Notes under the pieces: model-generated
Told to the model about the DNA's origin: nothing
The model's input: only the letters and a program-made list of their open reading frames with translations
Databases searched by the model: none
From: Rikenellaceae bacterium
GTDB taxonomy: Bacteria; Bacteroidota; Bacteroidia; Bacteroidales; UBA932
DNA length: 38,211 nucleotides
Direction: 5' to 3'
Assembly (NCBI GenBank): GCA_900769905.1
Contig: CAAGIL010000207.1
Span: 1 to 38,211 of the forward strand
Made by a program: the position numbers and the translations under genes
In this document: piece by piece, positions 30,528-38,211 of the stretch
How the letters are laid out: each line of letters starts with the position of its first letter
How positions within the stretch are numbered: position 1 is the first letter of the stretch

Positions 30528-31148
30528 ATGAAAAAGTTACTTACTATCGCGGCCATTGCCGCACTTGCACTGGTATCCTGCCAGAAGAACGGTCCTGACA
30601 CCGATGATCCGGATGGAGGAGATAACGTAACCGTAGAAGGTCTCGTATTCAATGAGATTGATGGTCAGAACAAGGTCATCGAGTTCTACAACAACTCCGA
30701 CAAGGAAATTTCCCTCGAAGGCGTTACCATCGTGAAGTATGACTCTTCCAAGGATGGCGGCAAGAGCACTACCTGGACCGGAGCCAAGGGCATGACCCTC
30801 AAGGCAAAGGCCTGGATCTATCTCGAAAGCTCAGATCTTTCCGACGAGATTGAGGGCGGCAATCCTGACTACAAATACCAGAGCGAGAACCATATCTTCA
30901 AGGGAGGTCTTTCCCCTAAGAAAAATATGAAGCTCGAGCTCTGCGGACCTGACGAGAAGGTACTCGACACCTTCATCCGCGGTGAGGAAGGCGCAGGCTG
31001 GAACCAGGTTGGCGGTTTCAACAACAACAAAGAGGCTTCCTTCTGCCGCGTCCCTGACGGAAGCGGAGAGTGGGTTTACGCAGCACCTACCCCTGGCAAG
31101 GCCAACGGAGAGAAGACCGGTGACATCGAACAGCAGCCTAAGGCATAA
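30528..31148 (+). CDS. Lamin-tail-domain lipoprotein
   Basis: The protein has 206 aa. A lipoprotein signal ends in ALVSC (Cys18). A short Asp/Gly-rich linker is followed by a lamin-tail (LTD) beta sandwich: GLVFNEIDGQNKVIEFYNNS, SLEGVTIVKYD, then ...LELCGPDEKVLDTF and the family's closing S.C..PDGSGEW..A.PTPGKAN. LTDs in bacteria are often fused to secreted phosphatases or nucleases; here the domain stands alone, between the porin and the CYTH genes. It may be a surface accessory of the porin. Function is unknown. Confidence 0.8.
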   Translation: MKKLLTIAAIAALALVSCQKNGPDTDDPDGGDNVTVEGLVFNEIDGQNKVIEFYNNSDKEISLEGVTIVKYDSSKDGGKSTTWTGAKGMTLKAKAWIYLESSDLSDEIEGGNPDYKYQSENHIFKGGLSPKKNMKLELCGPDEKVLDTFIRGEEGAGWNQVGGFNNNKEASFCRVPDGSGEWVYAAPTPGKANGEKTGDIEQQPKA

Positions 31149-31160
31149 ACTTGAACGGAA

Positions 31161-31805
31161 ATGGCAAAAGAAGAATTGAAAATCGGAGAAATCTCAAAGC
31201 CGCGCTTTGAGTTCCGCTCATTCGGCCAGTGCTTCTGCGAGGCACACAAGAGAATGGCCAGGCTTTCAGTTCCAGTACCTGAGAAGGTATGGGAGAGGGA
31301 GAGCGATGAGATTTACATAATTTCCCGCAAGAACGACATCAACAACACCAAAATCCGCAACGGCAAGATGGACATCAAGACCTATGTCCAGACCGTGGAC
31401 GGACTTGAGCAGTGGAATCCTCTGATGAAGGGCGAGTTCCCTATTTCAAGGGAAGTGCTCGAAAAGGAAGTTTTCCCTGCATTCATGGTGGAGATGCCTC
31501 AGCTCGACAAGGATACCTACACCTACGAGGAGTTCATCGCTATGGTCAAGGCCAACCCTGACCTCGCTGCCGTGCGCGTGCACAAGCAGAGATTCGGATA
31601 TATGGTGAACAACACCATCTGCGAGGTAGGCAATGTGCTCATCAACGGCGCAAAGGTGGTCACCATCAACTCCGAATCCACCGAAATCGAGGATATCAAG
31701 AAGACTATCGCCGACTGCGGACTCGAGGGCGTTGAGAACATCAACTACCTCCAGGCCATCAAGAGGGTGATAGGAATGTCTGACAAACCACTGGCAAACG
31801 AGTAG
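31161..31805 (+). CDS. Divergent CYTH-like (triphosphate tunnel) protein, function unknown
   Basis: The protein has 214 aa, cytoplasmic. It starts with PRFEFRSFGQCF where CYTH enzymes have their E-x-E-x-K, then SDEIYIISRKNDINNTKIRN and GLEQWNPLMKGEFPI, and in the C-terminal half KQRFGYMVNNTICEVGNVLI with V..TINSESTEIEDI and NYLQAIKRVIG. The strand order and the basic/acidic alternation resemble a CYTH barrel, but the canonical EXEXK is not kept. Its neighbour 3 nt downstream is a standard CYTH protein. It may bind or process polyphosphate or a triphosphate; the fold assignment is tentative. Confidence 0.5.
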   Translation: MAKEELKIGEISKPRFEFRSFGQCFCEAHKRMARLSVPVPEKVWERESDEIYIISRKNDINNTKIRNGKMDIKTYVQTVDGLEQWNPLMKGEFPISREVLEKEVFPAFMVEMPQLDKDTYTYEEFIAMVKANPDLAAVRVHKQRFGYMVNNTICEVGNVLINGAKVVTINSESTEIEDIKKTIADCGLEGVENINYLQAIKRVIGMSDKPLANE

Positions 31806-31808
31806 GAT

Positions 31809-32279
31809 ATGGCACAGGAAATCGAAAAGAAATTCTTGGTTGCAGGCGAATTCAAGCCGTTTGCAAAGAAGGCCACCCGCATCACCCAGGGTTACCTCAG
31901 TTCAGTGCCTGAGCGCACCGTACGCGTACGCGTCAAGGGCGAGAAGGGCTTCATCACCATCAAGGGCATAGGCAACCAGAGCGGTGCCAGCCGTTACGAG
32001 TGGGAGAAGGAAATCCCTGTCGCAGAGGTGGAAGAGCTCCTCAAGATATGCGAGCCGGGAGTCATTGACAAGACCCGCTATCTGGTGGATGCAGGAGACC
32101 ACACCTATGAAGTGGACGAGTTCTACGGAGACAATGAAGGACTTGTAGTTGCAGAAGTCGAACTCTCTGACGAGGGTGAGGCCTTCGTGAAGCCTGAATG
32201 GCTTGGCGAGGAAGTCACCGGCGACGTGAAGTACTACAACTCCATGCTTATGAAGAATCCTTACAAGAACTGGAAGTAG
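31809..32279 (+). CDS. CYTH-domain (triphosphate tunnel metalloenzyme) protein
   Basis: The protein has 156 aa, a complete single-domain CYTH. EIEKKFL (E4, E6, K8) is the signature E-x-E-x-K; RVRVKGEKGFITIKG supplies tunnel basic residues, YEWEKEIPV and KTRYLVD follow, and YEVDEF and LVVAEVELSDE provide the metal-site acids. Bacterial relatives hydrolyse inorganic triphosphate or thiamine triphosphate; other superfamily members make polyphosphate. In this operon a role in tripolyphosphate or polyphosphate turnover is plausible. The codon gap to the upstream gene is only 3 nt. Confidence 0.92.
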   Translation: MAQEIEKKFLVAGEFKPFAKKATRITQGYLSSVPERTVRVRVKGEKGFITIKGIGNQSGASRYEWEKEIPVAEVEELLKICEPGVIDKTRYLVDAGDHTYEVDEFYGDNEGLVVAEVELSDEGEAFVKPEWLGEEVTGDVKYYNSMLMKNPYKNWK

Positions 32280-32291
32280 TTCACACTTTTT

Positions 32292-32321
32292 GCCTGCCGC
32301 CCTCTGACCGGGACGGCAGGT
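32292..32321 (+). other. Strong hairpin in the leader of the DASS transporter gene
   Basis: CCTGCCG and CCC (32293-32302) pair with GGG and CGGCAGG (32310-32320, one bulged A) around a 7-nt loop. No T-tract follows, so it is not a classical terminator; T's precede it. It may act as a processing or stability element within the operon, 23 nt before the start codon. Confidence 0.5.
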
Positions 32322-32343
32322 GCCAAACCACAAAAATAATATT

Positions 32344-33876
32344 ATGGCAGAAACTATAGAGAAGAAAACGGCGGGCTTCGACCCCCTCGATATGGGCAAT
32401 TACAAAGTGGAGAAACTGCCCAAGATGCAGAAGTCGAAATTCGAGAAATGGATGGCCATACTGGGCGGTCCAATCGCAATAATAGCCTTCATCCTTTTCA
32501 ACTGGGTGCTGGACATAAGTTTCCTCAGCACTCCGGCAGAGAAATCAATGCTCGCGATTTTCGTTGCGGGGCTCATACTCTGGATGACTGAGGCCCTGCC
32601 GAACTACCTCACTTCCCTGCTGATTATCCTCGCCATAGTGCTCACCGGGGTAGTGGAACAGAAGACGGCCTTCGCGCAGTTGGGACACCCTGTAATGTGG
32701 CTCAACATACTTTCATTCGTACTCGCGAGCATGCTGGTGAAGACAAGGGTGGCCAAGAGATTCGCGCTCTGGTTCGTGCTGAAGTTCGGCAAGAGCGCCC
32801 AGGGCATATTCTTCAGCTTCATGATAATCAACATCGTCCTCTCCGCCCTGATTTCCGCCACCACCGCCAAGGCCACCATACTCCTGCCTATCTTTATGGT
32901 AGTCTGCGCCATCTACGGGGCCTCCGACGGCAACAGGAACAATTTCGGACGCAACCTCGTGCTCCAGAACCTCTTCCAGATCAATGTCGCCGCCACCGGC
33001 TTCCTCACCGGCTCCGGTGCCCATCTTCTCGCCATCTCCCTCATTATGGGCTCCTACGGCATCACCATAGGCTACAGCGACTGGTTCGTCGCCTGCTTCC
33101 CTATGACCATTATCATCATCCTGCTCGGCTGGCTGATCGGCGTGAAGCTTATCTTCCCTCTTAAGGAAGAGGAGCGCAAGCCTCAGATCGAAGGCGGAAT
33201 GGAAAGGCTGCGCAGTGAGCTTGCCGCTATGGGCAAGATGAGCGTCGAGGAATACAAGGCAATCGCAATCTTCCTGGGCGTGCTCATACTCTGGTCCACC
33301 GACAAACTGCACGGCATAGATGCCACTACGGTCGCATTCATCGGTGCCGTCATCGCCCTGATGCCGGGAATTGGCGTGGTGAAGTGGAACGATGTCGACA
33401 TCCCCTGGCACCTGATGCTCTTCTCCGCCGGCGCCTACACCCTCGGGGCCGGACTGGATGCCACCAAACTCCCGGAAACCCTCGTGAACCAGTTCTTCGA
33501 CTCGCTCGGAGTCACCGCCGACACCCCGTTCTGGCTCCTGTACGTCGTACTCACCTTCATGATGATGTTCAGCGGCCTCATCTTCGAGTCCAAGACTATG
33601 CGTACGCTCATATTCGTACCTATAGCCATAGGTGTGGAACAGCGCTTCAACCTGCCTCCGCTCAGCCTTGCCTTCCCTGTCGCAATGCTCATCGAGCACG
33701 TCTATGTGCTGCCGTTCAACAGCAAACCGGCCGCCCTGCTCTACAACACCAACCAGTACAGCTGGAGCGACACCTTCAAGTTCGGAATCACAATGATGGT
33801 CATTTCCTGGCTTATCATCCTCCTCTGGGGCGGTACTGTCCTGAAGTGGCTCGGATATACCCCTGGCCTATGGTAA
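32344..33876 (+). CDS. DASS/SLC13-family anion transporter
   Basis: The protein has 510 aa from the ATG at 32344, with about twelve membrane helices after a cytoplasmic N-terminus (~45 residues). The DASS inverted-repeat architecture is visible: W.TEALP (here WMTEALPNYLTSLLI), the first substrate loop SATTAKATILLPI, and in the second half PFNSKPAALLYN. The canonical SNT tripeptides are altered in both. DASS carriers move dicarboxylates, sulfate or (in the yeast Pho87/90/91 group) phosphate, usually with sodium. Location after two CYTH genes suggests phosphate, by inference. The next gene's ATG overlaps its stop by 7 nt. Confidence 0.85.
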   Translation: MAETIEKKTAGFDPLDMGNYKVEKLPKMQKSKFEKWMAILGGPIAIIAFILFNWVLDISFLSTPAEKSMLAIFVAGLILWMTEALPNYLTSLLIILAIVLTGVVEQKTAFAQLGHPVMWLNILSFVLASMLVKTRVAKRFALWFVLKFGKSAQGIFFSFMIINIVLSALISATTAKATILLPIFMVVCAIYGASDGNRNNFGRNLVLQNLFQINVAATGFLTGSGAHLLAISLIMGSYGITIGYSDWFVACFPMTIIIILLGWLIGVKLIFPLKEEERKPQIEGGMERLRSELAAMGKMSVEEYKAIAIFLGVLILWSTDKLHGIDATTVAFIGAVIALMPGIGVVKWNDVDIPWHLMLFSAGAYTLGAGLDATKLPETLVNQFFDSLGVTADTPFWLLYVVLTFMMMFSGLIFESKTMRTLIFVPIAIGVEQRFNLPPLSLAFPVAMLIEHVYVLPFNSKPAALLYNTNQYSWSDTFKFGITMMVISWLIILLWGGTVLKWLGYTPGLW

Positions 33877-35324
33877 AGATTCACGCCAAGAAACACGACA
33901 ACTATTCGGTTGAGTTCAAGTTCGCCTTCGAGGACAACGAAAGCCTGAAGGACAACAGGTTTGCGGTCAACAGCTGGATATTCCTGCCCAACAGCATAGG
34001 CATCAACCCGGAAAGCTACGGCAAGGACCAGTTCTACCGCGACGTGAAGTCCAATGTCAGGCTCATCACCCCGCGCTACAGCCTGAAGGAAATCAGCAGT
34101 CCCGAAGCCCTGCCGCTGAGTTCAGTGCGCAAGGCAATGGTGGATATGACGGCCTCGGCGGATAATATGGACGAGTACGAATACCACCTCAAGATGTTCG
34201 CCGCCATATTCAAGAGCGCAATCAGGGAGGCGGAACACCAGATACTGGGTCTGCGCGACCTCAACCGGGCGGATGCCCTGTGCGAGTCGTACTGCCGGGA
34301 TGTGAGCAGGATAATCAGTTCATACAGAAGCCTCTACCCCATTCTCAAGGATGCGGGGGACAATCCGAGGATACGGGGCTACTACAAACTGGTGGACGAG
34401 TTCATCAGTTACGCGAGCGAGATGCGCACCCTGCGCATAATCAAGAAACTCGACGGACGCAAACACACTCAGATTTCCGAATCCACGCGGAGCCTGCTGG
34501 TCAATCTGGTAGAGGAGGAGAAGGCATACAAGCAGAAGTGCCGCTACGCGGTCTTGAGCGAAGATGCCGAGCACAACCGTCAGGTCGTGTATCATCACGG
34601 TATGCTGAAGAAGTTCGTGGAAAGCGACCTCTACATCAACCTTGACAAGAAAAAGGACGGAGTTGCCGTGGAACAGATTTACTACAGCATAGCGGCAGGC
34701 GTGGCGATGATTTTCGCCACGGCAGTGGCCTGGGCAACCCAGGTAAGATACGGCAACATTACCTGGCCGCTGTTCATAGTGCTGGTAATCAGCTATATGC
34801 TCAAAGACCGCATCAAGGAGCTGATGCGTTTCTACTTCGCCCACAAACTGGGCAACAAATACTACGACAAGAAGGCCAAGATTCAGATTGGAAGCAAGGA
34901 TGTGGGCATCATCAAGGAAGGAGTGGACTTCATCTCCTTCGGAAAAACCCCGCAGGAAGTGCTGAAACTCAGGAATGTGGCAGCAACGGTTGACGATGCC
35001 TCCAGAATTTTCGACGAGAAGGTGCTGCTCTACCGCAAGAGGGTTTCCATAGATAGCGAGGCCCTGAAAGCCAACAACGAATACCCCGTACGCGGCATCA
35101 ACGAGATAATGAGGCTCCATCTGACCCGCTTCAGCCAGAAGATGGACAATCCGGAAGTGCCCGTAAACTACCTCTCCAGGGAAGGGACGGTCAACTCAGT
35201 CAAGGTACAGAAGATATATTATATAAATATCGTCTTCCAGTTATGTCAGGAAGACGATATCAGATATTGTCATTTCCGCATCTCAATGACGCGGGACGGC
35301 ATAGTCAAAGTTGAGGAGCTCTAG
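33870..35324 (+). CDS. Membrane protein of unknown function, coupled to the DASS transporter
   Basis: The protein has 484 aa from the ATG at 33870, which overlaps the DASS stop (ATGGTAA), implying translational coupling. A longer frame opens at 33384 inside the DASS gene and is not real. I do not recognise the family. A long helical N-terminal domain (~1-265) is followed by two adjacent membrane helices (about 271-290 and 297-312) joined by a short loop, then a mixed C-terminal domain (~315-484) rich in charged residues. Both large domains are probably cytoplasmic. It may be a regulatory or structural partner of the transporter. Confidence 0.8.
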   Translation: MVKIHAKKHDNYSVEFKFAFEDNESLKDNRFAVNSWIFLPNSIGINPESYGKDQFYRDVKSNVRLITPRYSLKEISSPEALPLSSVRKAMVDMTASADNMDEYEYHLKMFAAIFKSAIREAEHQILGLRDLNRADALCESYCRDVSRIISSYRSLYPILKDAGDNPRIRGYYKLVDEFISYASEMRTLRIIKKLDGRKHTQISESTRSLLVNLVEEEKAYKQKCRYAVLSEDAEHNRQVVYHHGMLKKFVESDLYINLDKKKDGVAVEQIYYSIAAGVAMIFATAVAWATQVRYGNITWPLFIVLVISYMLKDRIKELMRFYFAHKLGNKYYDKKAKIQIGSKDVGIIKEGVDFISFGKTPQEVLKLRNVAATVDDASRIFDEKVLLYRKRVSIDSEALKANNEYPVRGINEIMRLHLTRFSQKMDNPEVPVNYLSREGTVNSVKVQKIYYINIVFQLCQEDDIRYCHFRISMTRDGIVKVEEL

Positions 35325-36961
35325 TCTTTCTGCTCCTTTTCCTTGTTTTTGTCCTTTTCATACAGGAAGCGCTTGATCTTGTGGGTCGCGGTCTTCACGA
35401 AAGGTTCGCGCTGGATTTCCACCTGACGGATGTTGGAGAACTTGCTCACCCTCGCGTTCACGAATTCCTTGATGGACTTCTGCAGCTCTTCCAAATCCTT
35501 GACAAACTTGTCCTCGCCTTCGAGGTTCCAGTTCAGGATATTGTCGTTCATCTGCACGAGAGCGACCAGTTTTCCGTCGCGCTGCACGACAAGCGACTCG
35601 CCCACTCCTTCGAAACTGTTGATGACTGCCTCGATTTCCTCAGGATAAATGTTCTCTCCGGATGACCCGAGGATGAGGTTACCCATACGGCCCTTGATGT
35701 AATAACGGCCCTTCTTGTCCACGCTTGCCAGGTCGCCGGTCCTGAACCAGCCGTCCAGTCCGAGCACCGGCAGCGTTCGCTCGTAATCCTTGTAGTAGCC
35801 GAGCATCACGTTCGGCCCCTTGACTATGAGTTCGCCCTCTCCAGTCTCCGGGTTGACGTTGTCGAGCTTCACTTCCACGCCAGGCACGGCCCTTCCTGTG
35901 CTGCCGACCCTGGTTTTCTTCGGAGAAGCCGCGCAGATGAGAGGTGCCGTCTCGGTGAGCCCGTATCCGATTGCGTAAGGGAAACCGGCGCGCTTGAGGA
36001 ACTTCTCGACATTGCGGTCGAGTTTCGCACCGCCGATTCCGAAGAAACGGATTCTGCCTCCGAAGGTCATCATCAGCTTCATCCCCACCAGCTTGTACAG
36101 CAGCCACGGGAATTTTTTCTTGAGTGCGAGCAGGAAGCTGCTCTTGCGTATGGTCGGGAGCACGCTGCTCTTGTATATCTTCTCAATGATGAGCGGCACT
36201 GACAGCATGGCGGTAGGCCTCACCTCCTTGAGCGCCGCAATGAGCACGCTTGGAGTCGGCACCTTCTGGATGTAGCATACCCTGGCACCGGTCGCAAACG
36301 GGTAGAGCATTCCTATACTCATCTCGTAGGTATGCGCCATAGGAAGGATGGAGAGCATAACGTCCCGTTTGCCTATCTTATGGGAATACCAGGAGCTCAT
36401 AATGTTGGTGCAGAAGTTCCTGTGGCTGAGCATCACGCCCTTGGCCTTACCGGTAGTGCCGGAAGTGTAGATGATGGCCGCAGTGTCCAGGGATGTAGGA
36501 CTTCCGACCTTGCCGTCGCAGGTATAGGTCTTGCCGTCTGACTTGATGAAGCTGAAGTCATCTATGTCGATTACAAGGTTCAGCCTGTCTATCATCAGCG
36601 GATCCAGCTTCGGGAGCTGTTTCCTGGAGATGAATATTGCCTTGGAGTCGGAATGGGTGAGTATGTTCTCCACCTCGTCGTGCGAAAGCTCGGGGAGCAT
36701 AGGCACGGCAATCCTTCCGAATGCAGTGATGGCAAAAAAGGCCACAGTCCAGTTCGGCATGTTCTCGGAGAGTATGGCGACCTTCTCGGTGGAGCCTATT
36801 CCGAAATTGGAAAGGACCCGGGAGAGGTTGTCCGCCTTTTCCTTGAACTGGGCAAAGGTATAGCGCTGCTCTCCGCCTACGAACTCACTTGCCACCTTCT
36901 TTGCGAATTTGGCTGTGGAGTAATCATAGACTTCAGCAAGGGTGTTGAATGACGGCTTCAT
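35321..36961 (-). CDS. AMP-forming long-chain acyl-CoA synthetase
   Basis: The protein has 546 aa. The AMP-binding P-loop is IYTSGTTGKAKGVMLSHRN (about residues 165-183); AIGYGLTETAPL (~335) and GWFRTGDLASVDKKGRYYIKGR (~405, shown in part) are the later core motifs, and a basic C-terminal tail ends the protein. It activates a fatty acid with ATP and CoA at the inner membrane. Its stop codon shares CTAG (35321-35324) with the stop of the opposing operon, so the two transcripts overlap tail to tail. It lies 21 nt downstream of an aminotransferase gene and may be cotranscribed with it. Confidence 0.93.
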   Translation of the reverse strand: MKPSFNTLAEVYDYSTAKFAKKVASEFVGGEQRYTFAQFKEKADNLSRVLSNFGIGSTEKVAILSENMPNWTVAFFAITAFGRIAVPMLPELSHDEVENILTHSDSKAIFISRKQLPKLDPLMIDRLNLVIDIDDFSFIKSDGKTYTCDGKVGSPTSLDTAAIIYTSGTTGKAKGVMLSHRNFCTNIMSSWYSHKIGKRDVMLSILPMAHTYEMSIGMLYPFATGARVCYIQKVPTPSVLIAALKEVRPTAMLSVPLIIEKIYKSSVLPTIRKSSFLLALKKKFPWLLYKLVGMKLMMTFGGRIRFFGIGGAKLDRNVEKFLKRAGFPYAIGYGLTETAPLICAASPKKTRVGSTGRAVPGVEVKLDNVNPETGEGELIVKGPNVMLGYYKDYERTLPVLGLDGWFRTGDLASVDKKGRYYIKGRMGNLILGSSGENIYPEEIEAVINSFEGVGESLVVQRDGKLVALVQMNDNILNWNLEGEDKFVKDLEELQKSIKEFVNARVSKFSNIRQVEIQREPFVKTATHKIKRFLYEKDKNKEKEQKD

Positions 36962-36982
36962 GGGTTTAGTACACTTAACTGG

Positions 36983-38194
36983 TTATGAATGGCTTGCCTT
37001 GTATGCCGCAAGTCCTGCTTCAAGTATTGATATGGCCTTGCGCAGCTCCGGCACTTCTAGCACATAGGCTATTCTGACCTGGTTCTTGCCGACTCCCGGA
37101 GTCTTGTAGAAAGAAGCAGCAGGGGTGACCATCGTAGTCTCGGAGTCCACCCTGAAATCGGTAAGCATCCACTTCACGAAGTCTTCGGCATCCTCCACAG
37201 GAAGTTCGGCAATGGTATAGAAAGCCCCCAGAGGCATAGAAGCCTTCACGCCGGGAATGGCATTGAGCATCTGTACAGCACAGTCCCTGCGCCTGATGTA
37301 TTCTTCCTTCACCTCATCGAAATAGCTCTGAGGAGTGTCGAGAGCACCTATTGCAGCGTACTGTCCGAACACCGGAGGGCAGAGCCTTGACTGGGCGAAC
37401 TTGAGGGCCGCGGCCATAACCTCCTTGTTGTGGGAGATTATGCAGCCTATACGCGCACCGCAGAGGTTGTATCTCTTTGATACAGAATCCACCAGGATTA
37501 CATTCTGCTCACAGCCCGGGATGTTCATGGCGGAGAAGTGAGGCTCCTCGGTGTAGCAGAATTCGCGATACACCTCGTCGCTGATGAGGAAGAGATCGTG
37601 CTTGCGGCAGAACTCGCCCATAGCAATCATCTCCTCCCTGGAGAAAAGCTTTCCGGAAGGGTTGCAAGGGTTGCTTATCATCACGGCCCTGGTCCTGTCC
37701 GTAAGAAGCTTCTCGAACTCGGAGATGTCAGGAATCCTGAAATCTTCGTCTATATTGGTAGGAACGGCCTTGAGAGTAATGCCGTTGAGATATGCAAAAG
37801 TCTGATAATTGGTGTAGTACGGTTCTACAACTATGATTTCGTCTCCCCTGTCGGCAGCAATCTGCATAGCGCAGGCAAAGGCTTCGCTTCCCGCCACTTC
37901 CACCAACAGTTCGGAAACCTCTATGTCTATGCCTATCTTCTTGTAGTACTTCTCCACGAGGCCCTTGCGCAGTTCCATAAGTCCTGCGGAATTGGTGTAT
38001 GAGAGGTGGTGCATAGACTCACAACGTTCCTTGACGGCGTTGATCGCACAATCCGGAGACTTGATGTCCGGAGCTCCGACATTGAGGTGATACACCTTGA
38101 CACCCTGCTCCTTGGCAGCATCTGCGAGAGGAACCAGCTTTCTGATGGCTGAAGCCGGCATTCCGCTCGTCTTATCTGAAATCTTAAGTGACAT
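36983..38194 (-). CDS. Class I PLP-dependent aminotransferase
   Basis: The protein has 403 aa, normal for the aspartate/alanine-type fold-I family. PLP is bound by K240 in VDSVSKRYNLCGARIG; SNPCNPSGKLFSREEM (~174-189), ISDEVYREF (~204-212) and the closing VRIAYVLE complete the pattern. It transfers amino groups between an amino acid and 2-oxoglutarate; specificity (Asp, aromatic, LL-DAP) cannot be read from the sequence. The N-terminus (MSLKISDKTSGMPASAIRKL) is standard. Its promoter would lie at or beyond the window edge; only 17 nt of upstream DNA are present. Confidence 0.92.
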   Translation of the reverse strand: MSLKISDKTSGMPASAIRKLVPLADAAKEQGVKVYHLNVGAPDIKSPDCAINAVKERCESMHHLSYTNSAGLMELRKGLVEKYYKKIGIDIEVSELLVEVAGSEAFACAMQIAADRGDEIIVVEPYYTNYQTFAYLNGITLKAVPTNIDEDFRIPDISEFEKLLTDRTRAVMISNPCNPSGKLFSREEMIAMGEFCRKHDLFLISDEVYREFCYTEEPHFSAMNIPGCEQNVILVDSVSKRYNLCGARIGCIISHNKEVMAAALKFAQSRLCPPVFGQYAAIGALDTPQSYFDEVKEEYIRRRDCAVQMLNAIPGVKASMPLGAFYTIAELPVEDAEDFVKWMLTDFRVDSETTMVTPAASFYKTPGVGKNQVRIAYVLEVPELRKAISILEAGLAAYKASHS

Positions 38195-38211
38195 TTCTTG
38201 ACTATTTATTA

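Noticed and set aside
33384..33869. N-terminal extension of the unknown membrane protein gene.
   Set aside because: It lies wholly inside the DASS gene in another frame, is rich in Arg/His/Pro, and the ATG at 33870 overlaps the upstream stop as in coupled genes.
1..38211. CRISPR arrays, tRNA or rRNA genes, insertion sequences.
   Set aside because: No regularly spaced repeats, tRNA-like cloverleaf signatures, rRNA blocks or transposase motifs were seen on either strand.

Overview
The window is chromosomal DNA from a Bacteroidota bacterium, most likely a gut-type Bacteroidales member. The evidence is the promoter style (repeated TAnnTTTG -7 elements close to start codons, with TTTG about 19-20 nt upstream where a -33 box can be seen), SPI/SPII secreted proteins typical of the phylum (DUF1573, FISUMP-type lipoprotein, CE15/GH3 lipoproteins), and long GC-rich genes with AT-rich promoters. 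Genus cannot be decided from the sequence. No rRNA, tRNA, CRISPR array, transposase or phage gene was seen.

Layout. 1-2156 is an eroded accessory patch: an AbiEi-like winged-helix protein without a partner, a YbjQ protein, a small glutaredoxin-like protein, a CDP-alcohol phosphatidyltransferase remnant joined to a decapitated antitoxin, and an intact PIN toxin. 2220-5465 is carB. 5617-6659 is lrgAB, followed by a frameshifted scrap of a second glutaredoxin gene. 6805-7935 (-) is an orphan AAA+ ATPase. 8094-9393 pairs a DnaQ-like exonuclease with an AlkZ-related protein. 9554-13551 (-) holds a FISUMP lipoprotein whose C-terminus looks like a diversity-generating-retroelement target, then rmuC, a PTPS/QueD-family enzyme with a zinc ribbon, and a DUF5715 M15-like peptidase. 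13563-18238 (-) is a glycine cleavage operon (unknown gene, gcvT, gcvH, gcvPA, gcvPB), probably continuing into the DUF5715 gene. A divergent arginase-like gene and ugd follow. 20289-25234 (-) is a small xylan/glucuronoxylan operon (DUF1573, GH3 with PA14 insertion, CE15 esterase), with a MATE exporter upstream.

The most striking part is 26859-35324 (+), a single collinear run of eight genes: a DUF47/PhoU-like protein, a membrane protein, a phosphate-selective porin O/P, a lamin-tail lipoprotein, two CYTH-type (triphosphate tunnel) proteins, a DASS/SLC13 anion transporter and a membrane protein of unknown function. The second gene looks like a PiT phosphate transporter whose substrate motifs have decayed and which is fused through a coiled coil to a LuxR-type HTH. 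I read this as a phosphate/polyphosphate homeostasis operon controlled by a membrane-bound transporter-derived transcription factor (a transceptor). That reading is inference from domain content and gene order.

35321-38194 (-) closes the window with an acyl-CoA synthetase and a class I aminotransferase. Stretches without a gene are all below 300 bases; the larger ones (9394-9553, 26656-26858, 6660-6804, 7936-8093) are described as features.
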